Source: a bacterium
GTDB lineage: Bacteria > Chloroflexota > Anaerolineae > Caldilineales > Caldilineaceae
NCBI GenBank assembly: GCA_016124945.1
Contig: WGMT01000035.1
Location: 21,002-85,001, forward strand
Reading direction: 5' to 3'
DNA: 64,000 nucleotides
Below are positions 9,136-17,672 of this stretch, one piece after another. Each line of letters begins with the position of its first letter. The stretch's first letter is position 1. The position numbers were made by a program, and so were the translations under genes. A model generated the notes under the pieces. That model saw only the letters and a list, made by a program, of their open reading frames with translations, did no database searches and was not told the DNA's origin.

Positions 9136-9699
9136 ATGTTTTTCGACAACTGGCAGGGCCTCTTTCGCACCTTGGTGGTAGGGATCCTGGCCTACTTTGC
9201 ACTGGTATTGATCCTGCGCATTTCGGGCAAACGTACGCTCTCGAAGATGAACGCCTTCGATTTTGTGGTGACGGTGGCCCTGGGATCGACACTGGCAACG
9301 ATCTTGTTATCAAAAGACACGGCGTTAGCCGAAGGCATCCTGGCGTTGGTGTTGCTGGTGGGGCTACAATTTGTCATCACCTGGCTTTCGGTGCGCTCTA
9401 ACACAGTCAGCTATCTCGTCAAGTCGGAGCCACGCCTGCTCCTTCACAACGGCGAATTCCTGCACAACGCCATGCGCGCCGAGCGTGTCAACGAGTATGA
9501 AGTATTGCAGGCAATGCGCTCGCAGGGGATTAGCGAACTGGATAGAGTGACGTCGGTGGTCCTCGAAACCGATGGCAGTTTGAGCATCTTAACCGGCCCA
9601 TCCGAGGGCAAGGCAGATGCATTGGCCAACGTGGTGGGGATCAAAGATAAAATCGACAAAGACATTGGCCGTGATGGGCCACTTTCTGCTAATACCTAA
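9136..9699 (+). CDS. DUF421 / YetF-like membrane protein
   Basis: The protein has 187 residues from the ATG at 9136 (TTTCAGGAG 7 bases upstream; the longer frame from 8986 lacks membrane topology and a Shine-Dalgarno). Three N-terminal helices (about 12-33, 45-62, 68-90) are followed by a cytosolic domain with the family's typical features: SGKRTLSKMNAFDFVVTVALGS, then SYLVKSEPRLLLHNGEF and the core ERVNEYEVLQAMRSQGI. YetF-type proteins are widespread and poorly understood; the C-terminal domain is known to oligomerise. No operon partner is apparent. Confidence 0.88.
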   Translation: MFFDNWQGLFRTLVVGILAYFALVLILRISGKRTLSKMNAFDFVVTVALGSTLATILLSKDTALAEGILALVLLVGLQFVITWLSVRSNTVSYLVKSEPRLLLHNGEFLHNAMRAERVNEYEVLQAMRSQGISELDRVTSVVLETDGSLSILTGPSEGKADALANVVGIKDKIDKDIGRDGPLSANT

Positions 9700-9743
9700 C
9701 TCGACAAAGTCGAGGTGGCCCAAAAGAGTCTATGAAATCCAGT

Positions 9744-9804
9744 GGAGAGAGCATGCCCTCGTGCGGCGCTTACCATAAGACCCGTACGAGGGCGTGCTCT
9801 CTCC
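9744..9804. repeat. Hairpin element, GGGCGTGCT family (copy 1)
   Basis: The arms at 9744-9766 and 9782-9804 agree at 21 of 23 positions (GGAGAGAGCATGCCCTCGTG against CGTACGAGGGCGTGCTCTCT), with a 15-nt loop, 45 bp after the YetF-like gene. A related but not identical hairpin is at 19657-19720; both share the arm core GGGCGTGCTnTC. It could terminate the upstream gene, although no T-run follows. Confidence 0.6.
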
Positions 9805-9901
9805 GCTTTTCAACTGAATATGCCACTCATTTGCGCTGTTCTGTACTGTTGCTGTTATGGCAGGCAGGTAAGCCCAGACAATCAACTAGAAACGACCAAA
9901 G

Positions 9902-10516
9902 ATGTCCGATTTACCAGGACAGATCATCATTCTCAACGGCGCGCCGCGCTCTGGGAAATCGAGCATTGCCGCCGTGATCCAGGAGACCTTCGACGGCGTC
10001 TGGATGAACATGGGCGTGGACCGCTTCATGGCGATGACGCCGCAGCGTTATCAGCCGGGGATCGGTCTGCGTCCTGGCGGCGAAGCACCCCAACTTGAAC
10101 CGTTGATCGTCATGCTCTACGCGGCAATGTATGAATCCATTGCTGCGCATAGTCGAATGGGATTGAATGTTGTGGTGGATGTGGGACATCACGATTTCTA
10201 CAGCCGTCCGCTCCACATCTTGCCTGCCTGTGCACGCCAGTTACAGGGATTGCCTGTCCTCTTTGTGGGGGTGCGCTGCCCACTCGACGTGATTATGCAG
10301 CGTCGCCGCGCCACTGGCTGGACAACAGACAGCGCCGCCGATCCTGTGCCGTTGCCGGTGCAGCGCTGGCAGGACGCTGTACACCAACTGGGCCTTTACG
10401 ATCTCGAAGTGGACACATCGCAGCATAGCGCGGAAGAATGTGCAACCATTATTCGTCAGCGCCTGCAGGTTGGGCCGTCGCCGTCGGCTTTTCTACAGTT
10501 GGCTCAAACCGACTGA
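9902..10516 (+). CDS. P-loop kinase of the chloramphenicol phosphotransferase-like family
   Basis: The 204-residue protein has an N-terminal Walker A loop (IIILNGAPRSGKSS, about 8-21). The segments FDGVWMNMGVDRFM, LNVVVDVGHHD (a Walker B-like strand) and VRCPLDVIMQRR are the landmarks of the CPT-like/Zeta-like small kinase group. True chloramphenicol 3-O-phosphotransferase has the same layout, but resistance cannot be assumed; many homologues act on unknown substrates. The start at 9902 has only a weak upstream purine run (ACCAAAG). It is flanked by hairpins on both sides and seems monocistronic. Confidence 0.8.
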   Translation: MSDLPGQIIILNGAPRSGKSSIAAVIQETFDGVWMNMGVDRFMAMTPQRYQPGIGLRPGGEAPQLEPLIVMLYAAMYESIAAHSRMGLNVVVDVGHHDFYSRPLHILPACARQLQGLPVLFVGVRCPLDVIMQRRRATGWTTDSAADPVPLPVQRWQDAVHQLGLYDLEVDTSQHSAEECATIIRQRLQVGPSPSAFLQLAQTD

Positions 10517-10558
10517 ACCTTTCCGGACCTATACGGTTTTCTCGTATAACAGTTGAAT

Positions 10559-10621
10559 CTTCCGGGAAGGGGGACCGTTAGATTTCAAGTGCGAGGCATT
10601 GTTTGCCCCCTTCCCGGAAGG
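10559..10621. terminator. Hairpin after the kinase gene
   Basis: CTTCCGGGAAGGGGG (about 10559-10573) faces CCCCCTTCCCGGAAG (about 10606-10620) as a perfect 15-bp stem around about 32 nt. There is no clear T-run, so it may be a factor-dependent terminator or a repeat rather than an intrinsic terminator. Confidence 0.5.
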
Positions 10622-10691
10622 TAGTTGCGAACTTCGCAAGTAGAACCACTAAACCGATCTAGTGACTTCATTAACCCACAAGGACCTCACC

Positions 10692-11990
10692 ATGACTGAA
10701 CCGGTGGATTCGGAGATTCAACCGCGACGGCTGCCGATTTTGCCGCCCGAAGTTGCGCCGATGCGCGCCCGTCAATTTCGGCTGCCCAAGAGTATGGCGT
10801 CCTTGCGGCATCGTAATTTTCAGCTCTACATTATCAGCCAGTTACTTTCGGGCATGGGCACCTGGATGCAGATCATCGCCCAGGGGTGGTTGGTCTACCA
10901 ACTGAGCCAGTCAGAATTGATCCTGGGCATTGTGGGGTTTGCTTCGGCGGTGCCGGCGTTGATCATTACGCCGTGGGCCGGCGTGGCCGTGGACACGATC
11001 TCGCGGCGCAAACTGATGGTGATCACCCAGAGCGCGTCTATGGTGCTGGCGCTGTTCCTGGCGGCGTTGACCTTTACTGGTGTAGTCCAGGTGTGGCATG
11101 TCATTGTCTTAGCGGCGCTGCTGGGGGCTGTCAACGCGTTTGATGGGCCGGCTCGTCAAGCTTTCGTGGTGGATATGGTGGGCCGTGAAGACCTGTCTAA
11201 CGCCATCGCCATCAATTCGATGACCTTCAACAGCGCGCGCGTGATTGGGCCTGCTGTGGGCGGGATCCTGTTGGCGACGGTGGGCGCGGACTGGTGCTTC
11301 TTGATCAATGGCATCAGCTTTCTTGCCGTGATCGTGGCCCTGCTCATGATGGTGTTGCCGCCGCACAAGGGCAACGGTAATCGCGTGCCGCCGTGGCAAC
11401 AGTTGCGTAGTGGGTTGGCCTATGCTGTGCGCACCAACGAAGTGGCGGCGCTGCTCCTGCTCTCACTGAATTTGAGTCTTTTTGGCATTACGTACAGCAC
11501 GGTGTTGCCCGCCTTCGTTGACAGCGTCCTTGGCCAGGGGCCGGCGGCGTTCGGCGCCATGAACATGGCTTCGGGCATTGGGGCGGTGAGTGCTGCCGTT
11601 GTGATTACCTTTTTTGGGGATCGTGGACATCGCGGCGTATGGCTCAGCCGTCTTTCGCTGGCCTATCCGCTGATTCTGTTTACCTTTGCCTTCAATGGTT
11701 CGTACCCAATTTCGTTGCTTCTCTCTGCCCTGTTGGGGTTCGGTTTTATGGGGCAATTTACGCTAATCAACACCCTCTTGCAGACTCAGATTGTAGACGA
11801 AATGCGTGGCCGCATCATGAGCCTCTACACGCTGACCTTCTTCGGCTTGACGCCTTTCGGCAACCTGGCGGTTGGCGCGCTTTCCGAAGTATGGGGAATC
11901 AGCGTCACCCTGGCTGCCAGCGCACTGCTGATGGTTGTCTTCGCGGTGGTCATCCTTTACCGGATGCCGCGTGTCCCACAACTGGCATAA
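10692..11990 (+). CDS. MFS transporter (EntS/MFS_3-like exporter)
   Basis: The product is 432 residues, from the ATG at 10692 preceded by ACAAGGACC. Twelve hydrophobic helices are expected. The loop 2-3 motif A is present as GVAVDTISRRKLM. The segment NAIAINSMTFNSARVIGPAVGG after helix 4 is characteristic of the enterobactin-exporter-like MFS branch. The N-terminal 35 residues are cytosolic and proline-rich. The protein probably exports a small molecule across the inner membrane by proton antiport; the cargo is unknown. No regulator is adjacent. Confidence 0.88.
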   Translation: MTEPVDSEIQPRRLPILPPEVAPMRARQFRLPKSMASLRHRNFQLYIISQLLSGMGTWMQIIAQGWLVYQLSQSELILGIVGFASAVPALIITPWAGVAVDTISRRKLMVITQSASMVLALFLAALTFTGVVQVWHVIVLAALLGAVNAFDGPARQAFVVDMVGREDLSNAIAINSMTFNSARVIGPAVGGILLATVGADWCFLINGISFLAVIVALLMMVLPPHKGNGNRVPPWQQLRSGLAYAVRTNEVAALLLLSLNLSLFGITYSTVLPAFVDSVLGQGPAAFGAMNMASGIGAVSAAVVITFFGDRGHRGVWLSRLSLAYPLILFTFAFNGSYPISLLLSALLGFGFMGQFTLINTLLQTQIVDEMRGRIMSLYTLTFFGLTPFGNLAVGALSEVWGISVTLAASALLMVVFAVVILYRMPRVPQLA

Positions 11991-12313
11991 CAACCCCGCT
12001 CAATCTTTGCCGGCATCCTTTTAATCCGTGAAATCTGTGAGTCCACTGCAAAAAGACCTTTTTCACCGCAAAGAACACAAAGATCACAAAGAAATAGAGT
12101 GGAAATCTTTGTGTTCTCTGCGTTCTTTGTGGTTGATTCCTGCTTTTTGCAGTGGACTCATCTGTGGATCCTCTTTTCTCCTTTCCTGTCGCCGCGCCCT
12201 TGAGCCGGGTGTGACCATTCTCCTACAGATTCCCCCTACAAAACTTTCTTACAATGAATTATCACTGTCACGGTGTGGTGGCGTGGGTAACGCAGTCAAT
12301 TCCGGCGAGGTGG
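11991..12313. other. Intergenic region before the histidine kinase operon
   Basis: Most of the 320 bp is the nested inverted repeat. CTTACAAT (12248-12255) could be the -10 element of the signalling operon. If so, the ATG at 12254 would lie inside the promoter, which supports the later start at 12314/12317. Confidence 0.35.
12038..12160. repeat. Nested inverted repeat with CCGCAAAGAACACAAAG modules
   Basis: The outer arms TGAGTCCACTGCAAAAAG (12038-12055) and CTTTTTGCAGTGGACTCA (12143-12160) are perfectly complementary over 18 bp. The inner arms contain CGCAAAGAACACAAAGATC (from 12067) and its near-complement, ending in GTTCTTTGTGG (to 12132). The same inner module occurs at 28228 and 28430. 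It lies between the MFS gene and the histidine kinase gene. Confidence 0.75.
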
Positions 12314-14323
12314 ATGATGGTCAGTGTGACGAAAGAAAAGACGTTGGAGACACTGCGGTATGGTTCAGCCGTGGCTCGTGGCCTGATCTTCGCCCAGATT
12401 GTGGAAAATAACCCCCTGCCGATCTCGTTGGTGGTGCCCGACACCGGCGAGTTTGTCGACGTCAACCTAGCCGGCTGCAAATTGATTGGCTATGCTCGAC
12501 ACGAACTTATCGGCCGCAAAGGGCACGAACTTGGGATCTGGCCGGATGTACGTGAATGGCAGGAGATCCGCAGCGAACTCGCAGGTGGGGGTCCTTGTTC
12601 GCGCGAGCTGACGTTACGTGCACGCTCCGGCACCTGGATTGACGTGCTGGCGTCCTTCGAGTTGATTGACCTCGACGACACCCCTTGTATGCTCGTTATC
12701 CTCAACGACATCACTGAGCGTAAGCGCATGGAAGTGGCGCTCCAAGAGCGCACAGACGAACTAAGCGAGCGTATCAAAGAGCTTCAATGCCTCTTTTCCA
12801 TCACCAATCTGTTACAGACGCGCGGCGTTGACCTGGGCCGCGTCTTGCAGTCGGTCTCTGAGATCATTCCGCGGGGATGGTGGCGCCCACAGAACACCTT
12901 TGCTTGTATCACCTATGAGGGCAATCGATACACCAGTTATTACGGTGACCCGATTTCACCGTTGATGGCTCAACCCATTGCCGTGAACGGACAGGTGGTC
13001 GGTGGCATCGAAATTTCAGTCGACGCGCAGGGCAGTGATTCACCCTACCCCAACGAAGAAAGGATCCTGCTGGCGACAATCGCCAAATTGCTGGGTGATT
13101 ACCTGGAACGTGAGCAGTCGGGTGAAGCGCTGCGCGAAAGTCGGCACCGCTACGAACAACTGATCCTAAATGCGCCGCTGGGCATTGCCGTCTTTGATAG
13201 GACGGGGCTTATCACCATTACCAATCCAACGGCCAAGGCACTATTGGGGCTGCCGGAAGATTCGCCGACAACGCTCTATGAACATGCTTTCTTTGCACAA
13301 ACGCGACTGGTTGAGGCCGTCTCCACCTGTATTGAAAAACGCCGGCACAGCGTAATTGAGGTAAGCCACAACCGCGGATACGATGACTATCGCCGTCTGC
13401 GTGTACACCTGGCACCCATCTGTCAGGAAGACGGCCAGTTGATCTCGGTGCAGGCCATGTTCGAAGATGTGACCCAACATCGCGAAAGCGAACGCCAGCA
13501 AAATCACCGCCAGAAGTTGGAAGCTGTCGGCGAATTGGCGGCAGGCATTGCCCACGAAATCAACACACCCACCCAATTCATCGGCGACAACATTCACTTT
13601 TTACAAGATGCCTTTGTCGATCTCATGCGCCTTATTGCAGCCTACGAAGACACCATCCACACACTTGCGCCCAACACCCATTACCAAGCCGTGCACGCCG
13701 TCGCACAACTGGCTGTTGAGATCGATCTTGCGTACCTGACCGCGGAGATCCCGAACGCCATTCGCCACTCGCTGGACGGCGTCTCGCGCGTGGCCGACAT
13801 TGTCAACGCCATGCGCACCTTTGCCCACCCGGCTTCCGATGTCAAAGTGCCGATGGACATTAATCAGGCCCTGAATAACACCCTCACTGTCGCACGCAAT
13901 GCCTATAAGTACGTAGCCAATCTTGAGACCGATTTTGATGACACGCTGCCGCTTGTCCCGTGTGAACCAGGAGAAATCAACCAGGTCTTTCTCAATATTA
14001 TTGTGAACGCCGCCTATGCCATCGAAGAACAACTAAAACACGAATCGACGCGGGATCGTGGCGTGATCACATTGCGCACACGACGCGAAGGCGACAACGC
14101 CGTGATTCAAATTCAAGACACCGGCACTGGCATTGCGCCTGAAAACATCAATCGCGTCTTTGACCCCTTCTTCACCACCAAACCTGTGGGCAAAGGCACC
14201 GGTCAGGGCTTGGCGATTGTCCATTCGATTATTGTGCAGAAACATCAAGGGCGCATTGAATTGGCCTCTATCGTTGGCAAGGGGACACAGTTTACGATCT
14301 ACCTGCCACTAGCCGAAGTGTAA
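12314..14323 (+). CDS. PAS-domain sensor histidine kinase
   Basis: The protein is 669 residues from the ATG at 12314 (GAGGTGG immediately upstream; the next ATG at 12317 is spaced better, and an ATG at 12254 is also in frame). Numbering from 12254, PAS domain one spans about 48-157 (ending ILNDITERKRM), then a helical linker and GAF-like segment about 165-285, and PAS two about 297-412. The dimerisation helix carries the phospho-accepting His434 in LAAGIAHEINTP, and the ATPase domain shows DTGTGIAPENINRVFDPFFTT and GTGQGLAIV. No membrane helix is seen, so it is a cytosolic sensor. It is followed after 17 bp by two receiver proteins. Confidence 0.9.
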   Translation: MMVSVTKEKTLETLRYGSAVARGLIFAQIVENNPLPISLVVPDTGEFVDVNLAGCKLIGYARHELIGRKGHELGIWPDVREWQEIRSELAGGGPCSRELTLRARSGTWIDVLASFELIDLDDTPCMLVILNDITERKRMEVALQERTDELSERIKELQCLFSITNLLQTRGVDLGRVLQSVSEIIPRGWWRPQNTFACITYEGNRYTSYYGDPISPLMAQPIAVNGQVVGGIEISVDAQGSDSPYPNEERILLATIAKLLGDYLEREQSGEALRESRHRYEQLILNAPLGIAVFDRTGLITITNPTAKALLGLPEDSPTTLYEHAFFAQTRLVEAVSTCIEKRRHSVIEVSHNRGYDDYRRLRVHLAPICQEDGQLISVQAMFEDVTQHRESERQQNHRQKLEAVGELAAGIAHEINTPTQFIGDNIHFLQDAFVDLMRLIAAYEDTIHTLAPNTHYQAVHAVAQLAVEIDLAYLTAEIPNAIRHSLDGVSRVADIVNAMRTFAHPASDVKVPMDINQALNNTLTVARNAYKYVANLETDFDDTLPLVPCEPGEINQVFLNIIVNAAYAIEEQLKHESTRDRGVITLRTRREGDNAVIQIQDTGTGIAPENINRVFDPFFTTKPVGKGTGQGLAIVHSIIVQKHQGRIELASIVGKGTQFTIYLPLAEV

Positions 14324-14340
14324 ACCGAGAAGTAACTTCT

Positions 14341-15573
14341 ATGCCCACATCGACGATTTTGTTTGTAGATGACGACATTGCCGTGCTCAACGGGATGCAG
14401 CGCTCGCTGTACAAGATGCGCTCCGTCTGGCAGATGGACTTTGCCGGCGGTGGCGCCGAAGCGATGCAGCGGATGAGCGAACGATCCTACGATCTGCTCG
14501 TTACCGACATCCGCATGCCCGATGTCGATGGTGTGGAGCTACTCGGTTGGGCGCAACGAAAGCACCCGCAGACGTTGCGCTTTGTGCTTTCGGGGCAGTC
14601 GGACAGTAGACACCTTGAACAGATCATGGGGCTGACCCATCAATTCCTTACCAAGCCATGCAGCGCCAACTCTTTGAAGACGGCCATTCAGCGTGCCGAA
14701 CAGTTGCGTTTTCTGCTGGTCGACGCCGAACTTCAGCGCCTCGTGAACCGCATGAAAGGCTTGCCCATCCTCCCTGCTGTGCTGGCCGAATTGACAACCG
14801 CCATCACCTCAGCGGATCAGTCCTTGCGTCGTGTGGCTGAAATCATTGGGCGCGACATGGGGCTGGCGGCCAAAGTTTTGCAGTTGGTCAATTCACCGCT
14901 CTTTGGGCTGCGCCAACAGGTCAACAATCCACATCAAGCCGTGGTGCTGCTGGGGCTCGACACCATCAAAACCTTGATCCTGGCTGCCTCAACCTTCGAT
15001 GCCCTTCAAGACACAGAGACAAGCGCCCTGGCCGAAGAGATCTGCGATCACGCCGCCAGGGTCGGTTGGATCGCTCGCTGCATCGCCAAAGATCGCGGCG
15101 ACGAGAACGCCGTCAACTGGGCCTTGGCGGGCAGCCTCTTACACGACGTGGGCAAATTGATCCTCAGCACACAGATCCCGGATCTAGCAATCGAAGCTGC
15201 TGAACTGGCACAGGCTGAAAATATTCCCTTGTTCCAGGCCGAAATTGAGATTTTCGGCCAAACCCACGCCGAGATCGGCGCCTACTTGTTGGGGATCTGG
15301 GGGTTCGACGAGCGACTGGTGGCGGCGATTGCCACCCATCATCGCCGGCCCCCGGCCATGGGGCAGGCGCCGTTGTCGCTCTCCGCAGTGATCTACCTGG
15401 CCGACTTGCTCGAACATGCGTGGTTTCCAACCTCGGCAGCGGATCATCAAACTGATCTTGCGCCGCTCGATCAGCTGGGCATTACAGAAGAGCAATTGAC
15501 CAAGTGGTTTGCCTGCTTCCAGCCTACAATTGCCTTGGACGATAAAGAATCAATGGGAAATCAAGATGAGTGA
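14341..15573 (+). CDS. Response regulator with HDOD output domain
   Basis: The protein has 410 residues. The receiver domain (1-125) has the acidic pocket FVDDD (10-12), phospho-acceptor Asp56 in LLVTDIRMPD and the conserved Lys in FLTKPCS. An HDOD domain follows from about 138 (GLPILPAVLAELTTAI, AEIIGRDMGLAAKVLQLVNSPLFG, then HDVGKL near 262). HDOD proteins relay signals into chemotaxis, motility or second-messenger control without known catalysis. It overlaps the next gene by 8 bp, which implies translational coupling, and probably takes phosphate from the kinase just upstream. Confidence 0.9.
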   Translation: MPTSTILFVDDDIAVLNGMQRSLYKMRSVWQMDFAGGGAEAMQRMSERSYDLLVTDIRMPDVDGVELLGWAQRKHPQTLRFVLSGQSDSRHLEQIMGLTHQFLTKPCSANSLKTAIQRAEQLRFLLVDAELQRLVNRMKGLPILPAVLAELTTAITSADQSLRRVAEIIGRDMGLAAKVLQLVNSPLFGLRQQVNNPHQAVVLLGLDTIKTLILAASTFDALQDTETSALAEEICDHAARVGWIARCIAKDRGDENAVNWALAGSLLHDVGKLILSTQIPDLAIEAAELAQAENIPLFQAEIEIFGQTHAEIGAYLLGIWGFDERLVAAIATHHRRPPAMGQAPLSLSAVIYLADLLEHAWFPTSAADHQTDLAPLDQLGITEEQLTKWFACFQPTIALDDKESMGNQDE

Positions 15574-16546
15574 TCCAGTTCTGACCGCGCCAATTTCGAT
15601 GGCCCCCATTTCGTCCGCCCAAATTTTGATGGTGGACGACGATCCAAACTTGCTATCGGCAATGCAACGCGCCTTACGCAAAGAATTCCAGATCACCGCC
15701 GCCGGCAGTGGACAAGAAGGGATCGATCTACTCAAGTCCACCAACTTTAGCGTGGTGGTTTCTGATTTTCGCATGTCTGGCATGGATGGCGTGGCTTTCC
15801 TCACGGCGGCGCGTAAACTTCAGCCACACGCCACGCGCATGTTGCTTACCGGCTATGCCGATCTGGCCACCGCCATCAAAGCCGTGAACGAAGGGCATAT
15901 CTTCCGTTTGCTCACCAAACCCATCAGCACCGATGACATGCGGCAGGCGCTTCTCAACGGCGTCGAACAGAATCGGCTGCTCACCGCCGAACGCGAACTC
16001 CTTTCGAAGACGCTGTTGGGGAGCATTAGTGTGCTCTTTGAACTGCTGACGCGTAGCTCTTCGGCGGCAGTCAACCGTTCCATGCGCCTGCAAATGCTTG
16101 TCAACAGGATGGCCGCTTATCTTCAACTGACCGATCTTTGGCAATATGAAGTGGCCGCCATGCTTTCGCAGGTCGGTTATTTGTTGGCGCCCAAGGACCT
16201 GCTGCGCAAGTTCTACGCCGGGCGTGAGCTTTCTCATAGCGAACAAGAGCAGTTGGGCGATTTCCTTTTGAGTGGGCGCGATCTGCTCATGCAAATTCCC
16301 CGCCTCGAAACCGTGGCCGAAATGATCGGGCGACAGCGTTGGACCTTTTCGCTGCATGCCTTCTCCACCGACATCGCCCAACGTGACACAGTCAACCTCG
16401 GCGCGCAGATGATGCAGACCGCCAACGAATACGAAACCCGCCTCGCCCGCGGCGAAACACACGAAGAAGCCATCCAAAAGATGCTCTTCGCCGTCACGCT
16501 CGACAGTCGGTTGGTTCAAATCTTAGATAAAGTGGCCAGGAAGTAG
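15566..16546 (+). CDS. Response regulator with degenerate HD-type output domain
   Basis: The product is 326 residues from the ATG at 15566, which overlaps the end of the HDOD gene. The receiver (about 18-135) has MVDDD, Asp67 in VVVSDFRMSG and Lys118 in LLTKPIS. The C-terminal part follows the helical pattern of RpfG-like HD proteins, but where they have LLHDIGK this protein reads AMLSQVGYLLAPKDLL. The metal-binding His-Asp pair is thus replaced by Ser-Gln, and no GYP motif is found. It is probably a non-catalytic regulator or partner-binding module. It is the last gene of the operon. Confidence 0.82.
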   Translation: MSDPVLTAPISMAPISSAQILMVDDDPNLLSAMQRALRKEFQITAAGSGQEGIDLLKSTNFSVVVSDFRMSGMDGVAFLTAARKLQPHATRMLLTGYADLATAIKAVNEGHIFRLLTKPISTDDMRQALLNGVEQNRLLTAERELLSKTLLGSISVLFELLTRSSSAAVNRSMRLQMLVNRMAAYLQLTDLWQYEVAAMLSQVGYLLAPKDLLRKFYAGRELSHSEQEQLGDFLLSGRDLLMQIPRLETVAEMIGRQRWTFSLHAFSTDIAQRDTVNLGAQMMQTANEYETRLARGETHEEAIQKMLFAVTLDSRLVQILDKVARK

Positions 16547-16586
16547 AGAGGGGAACAGCGCCAGATGTACCAGTTTCTTTCTCTGC

Positions 16587-17672
16587 TTATTGGAACGGCA
16601 ACCGTTCCATAGGACTATTCACCGCTTTTCGATACGCCTGTATGCGGCGGATGCGGCGCAGCTCGGCCCAAGTGTGTGGGTCTGCCCATAGCGTGGGATT
16701 CAGGTACAGCGCCCGCCCATAGAGATGACGCGCCGTCTGCGGCAAGCGCGTACGGTGACGCAGTGCCATGGTCAACAACCAGATCGCTCCATCGTGCTGC
16801 ACAAGGGCGGCCATCTGCGGATTGGGTGCGTAGTGGGCCAGGTAGTCGTGTACAATCGCTTCGGCGACGGCTGCACCTTCAAGTAGCGGTGTAGCCTCGG
16901 CCAAAGGTTCTCCCTTCCAAGCCCGATAGAAATGATGCCACGCCTCGAACGTCCACTTTGTAGCGCTGATCTCCCGCTGAATGGACGCCCACAGCATTAG
17001 GATCTGCAAATGTTGTGCTTGCCGGTAGCGTCTTGAGCTTTGCCCGCTGAAATAACGATAATCGACAAGATAATCCGCGATGTTCAAAAAGCGGGTGCGA
17101 TCGCGCAGACGAGAAAATAGTTCGTAATCGCAGAGCAGGTGGTGGTTCTGTGAATAGCCGCCGCTTGCCGTCACCACATCGCGCCGGAATGTGGTGGCTG
17201 AATGGGACAGTTCACAATGGGTCATCAAAGACCAGTGGATCTGTTCGTGGCTCAGTGCGTGTTCGTAGGTGAAGAGGAGCTGCCCATCTTCGTCGATGAA
17301 GCGCATCCAACCGCCCACAAAGCCGACATCCGGGTTGGATTCCAATACATCAATCTGAACTGCCAAACGGTGTGCAGCAGCCAGATCGTCGTGATCAAGG
17401 TTGGCCACATACTTCCCCCGCGCTGCTTGAAGCCCCAAATTCAGCCCACCGGCAGGTCCACAATTGACAGGGCTCTCGATGAGACGTACCCGCCTATCGC
17501 GTGCTGCGTATGCTTCCACGATCTGCCGGCTGTGGTCGGTAGAGGCGTTGTCCACAATGAGGTACTCAAAGTCGGTGAACGTCTGCCCAAGCACGCTTTC
17601 AATGGTGGCGGCCAGGTACCGTCCACCGTTGTAGGTGACAGTGAGCACAGTGACCAGTGGCGCAGTGGTCAT
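16587..17672 (-). CDS. Family 2 glycosyltransferase in the RiPP-like operon
   Basis: The 361-residue GT-A protein begins with VTVLTVTYNGGRYLAATIESVL, has the nucleotide-binding DNAST motif and a DHDD (about residues 94-97) in place of the usual DDD/DxD, then SHSATTFRRDVV. The C-terminal 120 residues are helical. Its ATG lies inside the end of the HPr-kinase-like gene (4-bp ATGA overlap), so it belongs to the five-gene operon with the two precursor-like peptides and the PqqD protein. It may glycosylate the peptide product; this is inferred only from linkage. A role in surface polysaccharide is the alternative. Confidence 0.85.
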   Translation of the reverse strand: MTTAPLVTVLTVTYNGGRYLAATIESVLGQTFTDFEYLIVDNASTDHSRQIVEAYAARDRRVRLIESPVNCGPAGGLNLGLQAARGKYVANLDHDDLAAAHRLAVQIDVLESNPDVGFVGGWMRFIDEDGQLLFTYEHALSHEQIHWSLMTHCELSHSATTFRRDVVTASGGYSQNHHLLCDYELFSRLRDRTRFLNIADYLVDYRYFSGQSSRRYRQAQHLQILMLWASIQREISATKWTFEAWHHFYRAWKGEPLAEATPLLEGAAVAEAIVHDYLAHYAPNPQMAALVQHDGAIWLLTMALRHRTRLPQTARHLYGRALYLNPTLWADPHTWAELRRIRRIQAYRKAVNSPMERLPFQ

